Shown here: piece after piece, positions 50,343-58,604 of the stretch | How positions within the stretch are numbered: position 1 is the first letter of the stretch | Layout: each line of letters opens with the position of its first letter | Assembly (NCBI GenBank): GCA_964479045.1 | Contig: CAYZJI010000011.1 | Location: forward strand, 21,395 to 85,394 | Source of the DNA: 2-02-FULL-47-50 sp964479045 | GTDB lineage: Bacteria > Pseudomonadota > Gammaproteobacteria > Eutrophobiales > Eutrophobiaceae | Direction of reading: 5' to 3' | Length of the DNA stretch: 64,000 nt | Notes under the pieces: model-generated | The model's input: the letters and a program-made list of their open reading frames with translations, nothing else | Database searches by the model: none | What the model was told of the DNA's origin: nothing | Translations under genes and position numbers: made by a program

Positions 50343-51737
50343 TTAGCCAGGGTTATGCACACGTCCACGAACCAACGAGAAAACTGTACCCGGTATACAT
50401 AAAACAGCCGCCATCACAAAACAGGTATGTATTGCCCGCTGCAAATCCGTAAAATTTTCAGGCCGAATCTGTACTTCACCGACTATCCAGGCGATCACGG
50501 AGGTCACCAGTACCATGCTGCACAATTGCCCCAGTACTCGCATTGTGGCAATCGACCCGGCGGCACTGCCGTAATGGCGTTTCTCAACGGTACTCATAAT
50601 CGCGTTGGTATTCGGTGAGGAAAACAGGCTGAAGCCGAGACCAGTAATTACCAGCGCGCTCACCAGATAACGACCATCACTCTGACCATTCAGCAAGGCC
50701 AGCATGATCAGACCTGCCCCTGTAAAGAGCATGCCAGCAGAAGCAATCAATCGCGGCTCCAGACGGTCCGAAAGACGACCGGCAAACGGTGAAAAAACAG
50801 CCATCGTCAGGGGCTGTATCATCATGAAAAAGCCGGCGGCACCTGCGCTCATGCCTTTCAGGTATTGCAGATACAGACTGATCAGAACCACATTTGCGAA
50901 TGTGGCCGTATAAAGAATCAGTGAAGCCAGGCAGGAAAAAGTAAAAACGCGGTTGGCAAAAAACAGTCTGACATCAAATATCGGATACTCCGCCTGTTTT
51001 GCATAAACGAGAAAAGACCAGACAGCAACCACGCCCAGCCCCAGAAAAACCACGCTCACCACATCGGGCAATTGTGTTACTCCCACGCAGAATAATATAA
51101 TCGCACAGCTGTAGATCATTGCGCCCTTCGCATCAAACTTGCCTTTCTCTTCTGCACGCCATTCACCCCTGACTTTTAACAGTCCGGTAAAAAGGACCAC
51201 AAGCGCCAGAGGTATGTGAAATACAAAACCTGCCCTCCAGTTATACATATCAATCAAATATCCACCAATGACCGGCCCGCAGGTCAATCCCAGATAGATT
51301 GCAGATACGGTCATCCCGATGGCATGGCCGCGCTGCGCCGGTGGGAATACAGAAGAAACTATCGCGAGTTGAGTGGCATAAAGCATCGCCGCACTTACGC
51401 CCTGCAAAAAGCGCATGGCAATCAGCATTTGCCCGTTCACTGAAAATGCGGCCAGTATGGAAGTTATGATGACGCTCAGTGTTCCGAGCATGAAAATACG
51501 CTTGCGTCCATACATATCAGCTAGACGCCCGAATATGAGTACGAACATGGCGCTGGCCATGAGAAATGCCATCGGCACCCAGCTCAGCATCACGGCGTGC
51601 AAACCCAGATCATTTGCAATGGCAGGCAGGGCCACATTTGCGGCTGACAACATGAGCGGCGTCGTAAACCCGTTCAGCAATACCATAAACAGCGTGGCTT
51701 TTTGCAGCGCTGTTGATGGTTCCGGAATGTTCGACAT
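50343..51737 (-). CDS. MFS drug:proton antiporter, DHA2 type
   Basis: 464 residues, 14 predicted membrane helices as in DHA2 (EmrB/QacA) pumps. Motif A is GRLADMYGRKRIF and motif C is SAIYLGLTCGPVIGGYL. The N-terminus has NVALPAIANDLG typical of this group. It exports amphipathic compounds with proton motive force. No membrane-fusion partner (EmrA) is adjacent. Its 5' end lies 73 bp from the divergent ppiC gene. Confidence 0.92.
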   Translation of the reverse strand: MSNIPEPSTALQKATLFMVLLNGFTTPLMLSAANVALPAIANDLGLHAVMLSWVPMAFLMASAMFVLIFGRLADMYGRKRIFMLGTLSVIITSILAAFSVNGQMLIAMRFLQGVSAAMLYATQLAIVSSVFPPAQRGHAIGMTVSAIYLGLTCGPVIGGYLIDMYNWRAGFVFHIPLALVVLFTGLLKVRGEWRAEEKGKFDAKGAMIYSCAIILFCVGVTQLPDVVSVVFLGLGVVAVWSFLVYAKQAEYPIFDVRLFFANRVFTFSCLASLILYTATFANVVLISLYLQYLKGMSAGAAGFFMMIQPLTMAVFSPFAGRLSDRLEPRLIASAGMLFTGAGLIMLALLNGQSDGRYLVSALVITGLGFSLFSSPNTNAIMSTVEKRHYGSAAGSIATMRVLGQLCSMVLVTSVIAWIVGEVQIRPENFTDLQRAIHTCFVMAAVLCIPGTVFSLVRGRVHNPG

Positions 51738-51810
51738 AATCAGATCAGGATTTTTTTGTTTTCAGGCTTTATGATATATCAAAACCTGATAAACACACTG
51801 GAGAATGACA

Positions 51811-52092
51811 TTGGCCCAGGCAAGCGCACGACACATACTGGTCGATACCATCGAGCAATGTGAACAATTGAAAAAACAGATTGAGGCCGGTGCTGACTTT
51901 GCCGAGATCGCAAAACAATATTCCACATGTCCTTCAGGCCGGCGCGGTGGTGACCTCGGTCAGTTCCGTCCGGGACAGATGGTGAAAGAATTTGACACCG
52001 TGGTCTTCAGCGCCGACCTGCATCAGGTTCACGGCCCGGTCAAAACGCAGTTCGGCTATCATCTGCTTGTAATTACCAGCCGCAGCGATTAA
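51811..52092 (+). CDS. ppiC: Parvulin-type peptidyl-prolyl isomerase PpiC
   Basis: 93 residues, a single rotamase domain. The TTG at 51811 was chosen because GGAG (51800-51803) lies seven bases before it and it gives MAQASARHILV, the family N-terminus; the ATG at 51805 is only one base from the same GGAG. Conserved HILV, FAEIAKQYSTCPSG, GGDLGQFRPGQMVKEFD and VKTQFGYHLL are all present. It is cytoplasmic and catalyses prolyl cis-trans isomerisation. Confidence 0.93.
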   Translation: MAQASARHILVDTIEQCEQLKKQIEAGADFAEIAKQYSTCPSGRRGGDLGQFRPGQMVKEFDTVVFSADLHQVHGPVKTQFGYHLLVITSRSD

Positions 52093-52096
52093 GGCA

Positions 52097-53548
52097 TCAT
52101 GTCCGGATCAAAAACAGGCTGGCCATCCCCAGAAATACGAAAAACCCCATGCTGTCAGTGATGGCGGTAAGCAGAACGCTACTGCCCATCACCGGGTCCC
52201 TTCCGGACAGATGCAATATATAAGGTATGCAGGCACCGGCCAGTGCGGCGATCAGCAAATTCACCATCATGGCGGCCAGCATTACCAGAGACAATGTACT
52301 GTTGTGATAAATCAGGAACGCAAACAGTGCCACGGTACAGCCCCAGAGCAGTCCATTTACAAGACTCACGGCCAGTTCCTTGCTTATATAGCGGGTAATG
52401 CTGCCGCGATTGACCTTGTTCAGGGTGATGCCCCTGACCATCAGTGCAACACTCTGGTTACCGGTGTTGCCCGCCACACTCGCCACGATCGGCATCAAGG
52501 CTGCCAACGCAGCAAGCTGCGCTATCGTATCTTCAAATGCACCAATCACGCGTGATGCAACAAACGCGGTAATCAGGTTCAATCCCAGCCATACCCAGCG
52601 GTTGCGTGCGCTTTTCCAGACCGGCGTATAGACCTCCTCTTCCTCCGACAGGCCCACGCTTTTCAGTTGTTGCAGCTCACGCTGCTCATCAAGATAATCC
52701 ATTACCCGATTGACATTAATATTGCCGACAATCTGATTATGGATGTTCAACACTGGTGCTGAAAGCAGGTCGTAACGTTCAAATGCACTTATGACATCGC
52801 CAATCGGATCATCCGTAAAAAAAGTCAGCCGATCAGTTTCCATGACCTGCTCGACTTTTATGGAAGGTGGATTAAAAAGAATTTTCTTGAGTTGCAGTAC
52901 ACCACGATAATGTCCTCCCGTATCGGTCACATATAACTGATCAACGATGTCGTGGGATCTGTCCTGGGCCCGCAACATTTCCATGATGTCAGACAGTGTC
53001 ATGTCGGCACGGACTGTCATCATGTCCATATCCATGAGTGCACCGGCCGTGTCCTTGGGAAATTTCAACGTGGCCTGCAATTGTTGACGTTGCTGCTGAT
53101 CGAGCCTGTTCATGACATCAACGGCAACTGCATGCGGCAAACTGGGCAGGAATTCCGCCAGTTGTGAAGCATCCATGTGCTTCACTGTCTCGATGAGTTC
53201 AACCCCGGGCATTTTCCCCAGCAGGGTATCACGCACATGATCTGCAAGTTCAATCAGTACAGCCCCCCGTTCCTTTTCATCTATCAATCCCCATAACCGT
53301 TCCCGCGCCGGGTGCGGCAGGCTTTCCAGCACGTACGCAATATCGGCCGGATGCAGCCGGTTGAGTTTACGAATCAACTCGGCATCCTGCTGGCGTTTTA
53401 ATAATGTATCCAGTATTTCCTGCTTCGGACTGGTTTGCCGTTTGGACAGGTCCTGTATCATTTCCTGTCGATCAAAGAGGCTGGCAATCTCGGCGGCGGT
53501 GGCCTGCAGGGTCTGCTGGTGCTGGAGTTGTTTCTGTGTGATATCCAT
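52097..53548 (-). CDS. mgtE: Magnesium transporter MgtE (copy 1)
   Basis: 483 residues from the ATG at 53548, with AGGA eight bases upstream; an ATG at 53563 is in frame but lacks a Shine-Dalgarno. The N domain spans about 20-135 (superhelical MgtE_N), two CBS domains about 145-275, and a pore domain of five helices about 300-480, with the selectivity/gating segment LMPIVASVAGNTGNQSVAL and SGRDPVMGSSVLLTAITDS. Mg2+ uptake is gated by Mg bound at the N/CBS interface. No Mg riboswitch is visible in the short leader. Confidence 0.95.
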   Translation of the reverse strand: MDITQKQLQHQQTLQATAAEIASLFDRQEMIQDLSKRQTSPKQEILDTLLKRQQDAELIRKLNRLHPADIAYVLESLPHPARERLWGLIDEKERGAVLIELADHVRDTLLGKMPGVELIETVKHMDASQLAEFLPSLPHAVAVDVMNRLDQQQRQQLQATLKFPKDTAGALMDMDMMTVRADMTLSDIMEMLRAQDRSHDIVDQLYVTDTGGHYRGVLQLKKILFNPPSIKVEQVMETDRLTFFTDDPIGDVISAFERYDLLSAPVLNIHNQIVGNINVNRVMDYLDEQRELQQLKSVGLSEEEEVYTPVWKSARNRWVWLGLNLITAFVASRVIGAFEDTIAQLAALAALMPIVASVAGNTGNQSVALMVRGITLNKVNRGSITRYISKELAVSLVNGLLWGCTVALFAFLIYHNSTLSLVMLAAMMVNLLIAALAGACIPYILHLSGRDPVMGSSVLLTAITDSMGFFVFLGMASLFLIRT

Positions 53549-53639
53549 AGTGTCTGTCCTCATGGAACAGGGATGATCTGAATAGGCTATACTCTAGCCG
53601 GATATTATTTACCGGAAATGACTGATAAAAAAGCCTGCC

Positions 53640-53768
53640 ATGAAAACTGTAATCAAACATCTGCTGATGGCGATGGTGATCTCCACTTTAACCATCATGA
53701 ATGGATGTGTGATCAGAAATACAATTGAAGGGAGTGGTGGTTTTTATACCGGAACCGCCTCCAAATGA
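53640..53768 (+). CDS. Entericidin-like 42-residue lipopeptide
   Basis: ATG 53640 to TGA 53766-53768 encodes 42 residues. A signal peptide ends at lipobox IMNGC, and the mature part of 20 residues reads CVIRNTIEGSGGFYTGTASK. This matches the size and layout of entericidin-type lipoproteins (Cys-x-NT-x-x-G-x-G). No strong Shine-Dalgarno is visible (AAAAAAGCC). It is convergent with the TrhO gene. A toxin or envelope-stress role is family inference only. Confidence 0.6.
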   Translation: MKTVIKHLLMAMVISTLTIMNGCVIRNTIEGSGGFYTGTASK

Positions 53769-53782
53769 TACACCTGAAAGAT

Positions 53783-54724
53783 TTACTGGGTCTGGCCGAT
53801 GTGCTGTTGCTTCCGTTGCGCCGCCAGCGTGACCTGATACTGGCGCTCACGCAAACTGGCACGTTTCTGTTCCGTCAATTCATCATGGCAGCGGGGACAG
53901 GAAACTCCGGTTTCATACAAGGGTGATGTCCGGTCCTTGGCGGAAACCGGCATGCGGCATCCATAACATAATTCATATGTGCCCTGGTCAAGTTCATGAT
54001 TGAGTGCCACACGACCATCAAATACAAAACATTCACCCTGCCACCGGTTCTCCTCCGGGGCGATCTCTTCCAGGTACTTGAGTATACCTCCCTGCAAATG
54101 ATACACCTCCCGGAACCCCTCACTTAAAAGATAGGCTGTGGCTTTCTCACAGCGGATGCCTCCGGTACAAAACATCGCGATTTTGCGCTCCTTATGCTCC
54201 CGCAGATTTTTTTTCACATATTCGGGAAATTCGGTAAAAGAACCGGTATTGGGTGAAACTGCGCCGCTGAAAGTACCCACTTCATATTCGTAGTGATTAC
54301 GGGTATCGATCAACAGAACATCAGGATCCGAGATCAGCCTGTTCCAGTCATGAGCATTGAGCCTCACTCCTGCCTTGCGGGCGGGATCCAGACCACAGAC
54401 TCCCATAGTCACGATTTCTTTTTTAAGTTTCACCTTCATGCGATAAAACGGCGCCGCATCGATGCGGGATTCCTTGTGTTCAAGATCAGCCAGACGCGGA
54501 TCTTCGCGCAAACGTTCCAGCACAGCTTCGATCGCAGCAGACGGTGCAGCAATGGTGCCATTAATACCTTCAGCGGCGAGCAATATGGTGCCTTTCACCC
54601 GGTGCTCTCTGCAAAATTGCAGCAACGGGGCACGCATATCAGCATAATCTGCCAATAATACAAATTTATAGAATGTGACTACACGAAACAGTGAGTCATC
54701 GTGACTGGGAATGTCAGGGTTCAT
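53783..54724 (-). CDS. trhO: tRNA uridine(34) hydroxylase TrhO (YceA, rhodanese family)
   Basis: 313 residues. The TTG at 54727 and ATG at 54724 are adjacent starts; ATG is preferred. The N-terminal ferredoxin-like domain (about 12-110) has FYKFVLLADY and EGINGTIA. The rhodanese domain (about 125-230) has the active-site Cys in AMFCTGGIRCEKA. A zinc-like C-terminal cluster (CYGCRMPV, CPRCHDEL) follows. It makes 5-hydroxyuridine at the tRNA wobble position. It is cytoplasmic. Confidence 0.95.
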   Translation of the reverse strand: MNPDIPSHDDSLFRVVTFYKFVLLADYADMRAPLLQFCREHRVKGTILLAAEGINGTIAAPSAAIEAVLERLREDPRLADLEHKESRIDAAPFYRMKVKLKKEIVTMGVCGLDPARKAGVRLNAHDWNRLISDPDVLLIDTRNHYEYEVGTFSGAVSPNTGSFTEFPEYVKKNLREHKERKIAMFCTGGIRCEKATAYLLSEGFREVYHLQGGILKYLEEIAPEENRWQGECFVFDGRVALNHELDQGTYELCYGCRMPVSAKDRTSPLYETGVSCPRCHDELTEQKRASLRERQYQVTLAAQRKQQHIGQTQ

Positions 54725-54829
54725 CAATCAGGGGCTGTATCAGAATATGTTCAGTGAATATCGACCGATTATACTACAGTCCGGACCGGGCCCAATCCTG
54801 CCTGCCCGGTGCAGTATCACTCCCTTCAA

Positions 54830-55108
54830 TTAATGCAGCACCGCCGTTACTGCACCGGAATGCGGCGCGTACTGGCGTGCCCGCCATACATTAATCAAAC
54901 GTGCATAGAGATTATTCTGTGCAGGCAGCAATCCTATCTGCGGATGATTGCAGAGTAATGTCAGGTGCTCAACCACCTTTTCCGCAATCCGTGGGCAATT
55001 GCGGAAGGAATACTGGGTCATCAGATAAAACAATCCGGCCTGTAATACATCAAGACCTGGCTGTTCCGGCCCCTGGTCCTGCATTTCATCTTTGTTCAAA
55101 TCACACAT
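54830..55108 (-). CDS. Small protein of unknown function, second gene of Fur-box operon
   Basis: 92 residues from the ATG at 55108, set by AGAGGT about five bases upstream; the frame opens 36 bases earlier without a site. The acidic N-terminus (MCDLNKDEMQDQ) precedes a helical domain with LQAGLFYLMTQYSFRNCPRI and HLTLLCNHPQIG, containing three cysteines in all. No family is recognised. It follows the 55131 gene after 22 bp. A 7-bp GC-rich hairpin (54785-54810) lies beyond its stop. Confidence 0.6.
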   Translation of the reverse strand: MCDLNKDEMQDQGPEQPGLDVLQAGLFYLMTQYSFRNCPRIAEKVVEHLTLLCNHPQIGLLPAQNNLYARLINVWRARQYAPHSGAVTAVLH

Positions 55109-55130
55109 ATCACACCTCTGCGTAGGGTTG

Positions 55131-55415
55131 TTAATACCGTGCATTCAGAAAACTGCGTAAGGTATGCGCATAGCGCGCAAGTATTACCGTATCAAACCTG
55201 CAACTCACATTACCTTCGAGTGCGCCGGAGCAGGCCAGGAGATACAGTTCACGAATCAATTGATGGATATCTCTCGTCCGATGACAACACAGATCAGCGG
55301 GCGTCAGTCGTTCACTGATAAATAAACGTGCCACTGCATGCGCTTGCCACGGTACGAAATAAATCCCTTTTCTGGTGGTAATCTTCCGATACCGCAACTG
55401 ATCAGAGTATGACAT
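55131..55415 (-). CDS. Small protein of unknown function, first gene of Fur-box operon
   Basis: 94 residues, basic and helical, with the cysteine-rich parts ADLCCHRTRD and LACSGALEGNVSC (four cysteines in all). There is no signal peptide or membrane helix. The only ATG is one base from an AGGA, so initiation is atypical. The Fur box 53 bp upstream points to iron control. Cys and His content suggest metal or cluster binding, which is speculation. It is co-directional with the 54830 gene. Confidence 0.58.
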   Translation of the reverse strand: MSYSDQLRYRKITTRKGIYFVPWQAHAVARLFISERLTPADLCCHRTRDIHQLIRELYLLACSGALEGNVSCRFDTVILARYAHTLRSFLNARY

Positions 55416-55467
55416 TCCTAGTTAAATCAATATGATACGCAAAATAACATCCAACTTTTTACTTGTT

Positions 55468-55486
55468 AATGAGAATTATTATCATT
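55468..55486. promoter_or_regulatory. Fur box between divergent operons
   Basis: The 19-mer AATGAGAATTATTATCATT has eight of nine positions in dyad symmetry, closer to consensus than the box at 35778. It lies 53 bp from the 55415 start and 76 bp from the 55562 start, so it could control one or both directions. Confidence 0.8.
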
Positions 55487-55561
55487 TATGACCAAGTAGA
55501 TGTCAATGACCTGTATCGACAAACAGCGCGATGTCCACAAATTGGTTTTTAGGCGTCGTTC

Positions 55562-56458
55562 ATGCATCATGAGGGCATGAAAGAGACCGTAGCGGAATTA
55601 CAAAACCGGCTGGAAACTGCCGGTTATATCGCGGATGCTGAGCTCGTCACGACGTTACTGATGATCGATCTGCTGCAACGGCCATTGCTGATCGAGGGTG
55701 AAGCCGGCGTCGGTAAAACCCAGATCGCCAAGGCACTGGCCACCATACATGCCTGTCCGCTGATACGTCTGCAATGTTATGAAGGCCTTGATGCCAATAA
55801 CGCCGTGTACGAATGGAACTACGCCCACCAACTGCTCACCATCAAGCTTGAAGAAAACCAGACAGGACGATCCGAACGTCTTGAAACGGAAATATTCAGT
55901 GAACGCTATCTGCTGGAACGTCCCCTGCTCAAGGCCATACGTCAGACCAATTCATCAGTACTGTTGATTGATGAAGTTGACCGTGCTGATGAAGCGTTTG
56001 AGGCATTCCTGCTGGAGCTCCTGTCCGATTTCCAGATCACGATTCCGGAACTGGGCACCATCAAGGCGGTGACCACACCCCGTGTCATTTTGACTTCAAA
56101 CTGCACCCGGCAACTGAGTGATGCCCTCCGCCGCCGTTGTCTCTATCATTACCTGGAATATCCGGATGCCGTGCGTGAACTGCGTATTATCCGGACATGG
56201 TTACCGAACATCAGCCCGTCGTTATCCGAACAGATTGTGACTTTCGTTCAGGGCCTGCGTAATTCGGATCTGAGAAAACGTCCCGGTATTGCAGAAACAC
56301 TGGACTGGTCGCGGGCATTATCCGGATTGGGAATTATCGATCTGAAAAGCAGCCTGTCCACACTCTGGCAGACCCGCTCCTGCCTGCTGAAAACCCAGGA
56401 AGATATGCAAACTGTCAATAAATCCCTTATGGAACGTCTGGCCGGTGTAAAAAATTGA
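55562..56458 (+). CDS. MoxR-type AAA+ ATPase (CoxD-like)
   Basis: 298 residues. Walker A GEAGVGKTQ (about 46-54), Walker B LLIDEVDRADEAFEAFLLE, sensor 1 LTSNCTRQLSDALRRRC, and a C-terminal lid. The MoxR group assembles or activates metalloenzymes together with a VWA partner; the CoxD/CoxE pair in CO dehydrogenase maturation is the best-known example. Its TGA overlaps the TTG of the VWA gene. The start at 55562 has TAGGCG upstream; the in-frame ATG 55577 is an alternative. No target enzyme gene is adjacent. Confidence 0.9.
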   Translation: MHHEGMKETVAELQNRLETAGYIADAELVTTLLMIDLLQRPLLIEGEAGVGKTQIAKALATIHACPLIRLQCYEGLDANNAVYEWNYAHQLLTIKLEENQTGRSERLETEIFSERYLLERPLLKAIRQTNSSVLLIDEVDRADEAFEAFLLELLSDFQITIPELGTIKAVTTPRVILTSNCTRQLSDALRRRCLYHYLEYPDAVRELRIIRTWLPNISPSLSEQIVTFVQGLRNSDLRKRPGIAETLDWSRALSGLGIIDLKSSLSTLWQTRSCLLKTQEDMQTVNKSLMERLAGVKN

Positions 56459-57663
56459 AAGCAGCACCTTACGAACAGGAAATACTGGGATTCATACAAC
56501 ACCTGCGGCATGAAGGATTCATCATCGGCATACAGGAAACCATGGATACCCTCAGGATCATGGATGTTACCGGCACTTCGGATACAGCACACCATCGGAA
56601 CATCATGCGCCCGCTGCTCTGTCATGAACATACTGAATGGCAGCGTTTTGATGATCTTTACCAGGATTACTGGCATGCCGCCTCGCGGGTAAAAAAGTCT
56701 CAAGATACTGCTTCAGGATCAATATCGCGCAAATCACGCGCTCATGCCGGTACACTCACCGGGCTTGCCGGGGTCAGCGAAGAACTTGGACATCTCCAGA
56801 ATGCTTCAGGTGCGACCGGCGCGGGCGCCGGACGGCAACGGACTCTGGCCAAAGCGGATTTCAGATTTCTCACCGATGCACGTGCTGCGCGACATATTGA
56901 GCATGAAGCTGAACGGCTGGCGATGGTCCTGCGACGGAAATTACAGCGACGGCGGGAGATCAGCCGTGGCGGCACCCGCATGGATATGCGTCATACTCTG
57001 CGCAATAATCTGAAGTATGGCGGGTTACCTGTACATCCGCTGTATACACAACAAAAGCGGGAGGAACCGCACCTTATCGTTCTGCATGATGTCTCCCATT
57101 CCATGACCTGGAACAATCCCCTGCTTTTCCGGTTTGTGCGCGGCCTGATACGAACATTTGAAAAAAGTGCCGCCTATGTCTTTCATACCCGTCTGTTTTG
57201 CGTTACTGATCTTTATCGGGAGCGTTCACTTGAAGTCATGCGTCAGCGGCTGGAAGCCAGGAACCATTTATGGCTCGGCGGCACCTGTATTGCGGCATCC
57301 CTGCGGGAATTCATGACCATTCATGGCAAAAAAAACCTGCGGCGTGAATCCATCGTTATTATTATCAGCGATGGTTTTGATTCTGATGCGCCTGAACAAC
57401 TGGCGCAGTCGGTACAGCAACTTAAATCCTGTGTGAAACATATTCTCTGGCTGAATCCCATGCTGGGACGTGCGGGATTTGAGGTGGATGCGGAATTTGC
57501 CACGCAGGTGCGGCCCCATATTGACCTGCTGGCGCCGGCCCACAGCCTGGAATCGTTACAGTACGCCGTCAGCCATATTGCCCGGGGACTTGCCGGGCAG
57601 GATCAATTTTTATGGAAACCTTGCCGTCCCGGTTTGTCTAATCCGGCGAAACTGTTTTTATAA
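56455..57663 (+). CDS. VWA-domain protein, CoxE-like partner of the AAA+ ATPase
   Basis: 402 residues. The start is TTG at 56455, overlapping the ATPase stop (TTGA). The N-terminal helical region spans about 1-190 (with KAAPYEQEILGFIQHLRHEG). The VWA domain (about 200-380) carries the MIDAS motif DVSHSM, then GGTCIAASLREF and IIIISDGFDSD. This is the CoxE/YehP-like composition in which the VWA protein bridges the ATPase to its substrate. No cox or mxa genes are in the window, so the partner is unknown. Confidence 0.9.
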   Translation: MKAAPYEQEILGFIQHLRHEGFIIGIQETMDTLRIMDVTGTSDTAHHRNIMRPLLCHEHTEWQRFDDLYQDYWHAASRVKKSQDTASGSISRKSRAHAGTLTGLAGVSEELGHLQNASGATGAGAGRQRTLAKADFRFLTDARAARHIEHEAERLAMVLRRKLQRRREISRGGTRMDMRHTLRNNLKYGGLPVHPLYTQQKREEPHLIVLHDVSHSMTWNNPLLFRFVRGLIRTFEKSAAYVFHTRLFCVTDLYRERSLEVMRQRLEARNHLWLGGTCIAASLREFMTIHGKKNLRRESIVIIISDGFDSDAPEQLAQSVQQLKSCVKHILWLNPMLGRAGFEVDAEFATQVRPHIDLLAPAHSLESLQYAVSHIARGLAGQDQFLWKPCRPGLSNPAKLFL

Positions 57664-57701
57664 TAGAACCCATTTCAACTCATGGAGAGTGTAATCAGTC
57701 T

Positions 57702-58598
57702 ATGAAACGTATCTTTTTATTTCTGGCCACCAACCTTGCTGTCGTTCTGGTAATGAGCATCACCTTCAGACTGCTGGGGTTTGAAGGCATACTTGATGAA
57801 CAAAAAACCGGGCTCAATCTCAATGCCCTGCTGATATTCTCCGCGCTGTTCGGGATGACCGGTTCCTTTATTTCATTACTGATTTCCAAATGGATGGCCA
57901 TACGTGCCACCGGTGCACATGTCATAAAAGAACCACAAAATGAGACCGAGCGATGGCTGGTGAGCACTGTGGAACGACAGGCCAGAACCGCCGGCATCGG
58001 TATGCCTGAAGTGGCCATTTATCAATCACCTGACATAAATGCGTTTGCCACCGGCGCCAATCGTAACAAGGCACTGGTTGCTGTCAGCACCGGCATACTG
58101 CAGCAGATGACCCATGATGAACTTGAGGCTGTGCTCGGGCATGAAGTCAGTCATGTCGCCAATGGCGACATGGTGACCCTGTCCCTGATTCAGGGTGTGG
58201 TAAATACGTTTGTTATTTTCTTCTCGCGTGTTATCGGTTTTCTGGTAGACAGGATAGTATTCAAAGTGGAACGCGGTCATGGCCCCGGCTTCTGGATCAC
58301 TGTCATTATTGCTGAACTGGTGCTGGGTATCCTTGCCAGTATTATCGTCATGTGGTTCTCACGGCAACGAGAATTCCGCGCCGATGCTGGCGGGGCACAA
58401 CTATCCGGGCGGAATAAAATGATTGCAGCACTGAAACGTCTGCAACAGGCGCATATGCCCAGTCAACTGCCGGACTCAATGGCGGCCTTCGGAATCTCCG
58501 GTGGCATCGGTTCGGGCATCAAAAAATTGTTCATGACCCACCCGCCGCTGACGGAGCGTATACAGGCACTGGAAAATGGTGCGGCCGGCATAAAATAA
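57702..58598 (+). CDS. htpX: Membrane protease HtpX
   Basis: 298 residues. Two N-terminal membrane helices (about 5-25, 38-58), the zinc motif HEVSH (H147, E148, H151) in LEAVLGHEVSHVANGDMV, two more hydrophobic helices (about 160-215), and the third ligand in FRADAGGAQLSG. The C-terminus has THPPLTERIQAL. It cleaves misfolded inner-membrane proteins and is normally heat- or CpxR-induced. A GGAGAG site lies upstream of the ATG, and the gene is convergent with the desuccinylase-like gene. Confidence 0.96.
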   Translation: MKRIFLFLATNLAVVLVMSITFRLLGFEGILDEQKTGLNLNALLIFSALFGMTGSFISLLISKWMAIRATGAHVIKEPQNETERWLVSTVERQARTAGIGMPEVAIYQSPDINAFATGANRNKALVAVSTGILQQMTHDELEAVLGHEVSHVANGDMVTLSLIQGVVNTFVIFFSRVIGFLVDRIVFKVERGHGPGFWITVIIAELVLGILASIIVMWFSRQREFRADAGGAQLSGRNKMIAALKRLQQAHMPSQLPDSMAAFGISGGIGSGIKKLFMTHPPLTERIQALENGAAGIK

Positions 58599-58604
58599 TG
58601 CCTG

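Noticed and set aside
53549..53639. Mg2+ (M-box) riboswitch for mgtE copy 1
   Set aside because: Only about 90 bp are available and no M-box signature was seen.
54785..54810. ACCGGGC/GCCCGGT hairpin as a terminator
   Set aside because: The stem is good but there is no T-tract on either strand and the loop is 12 nt.
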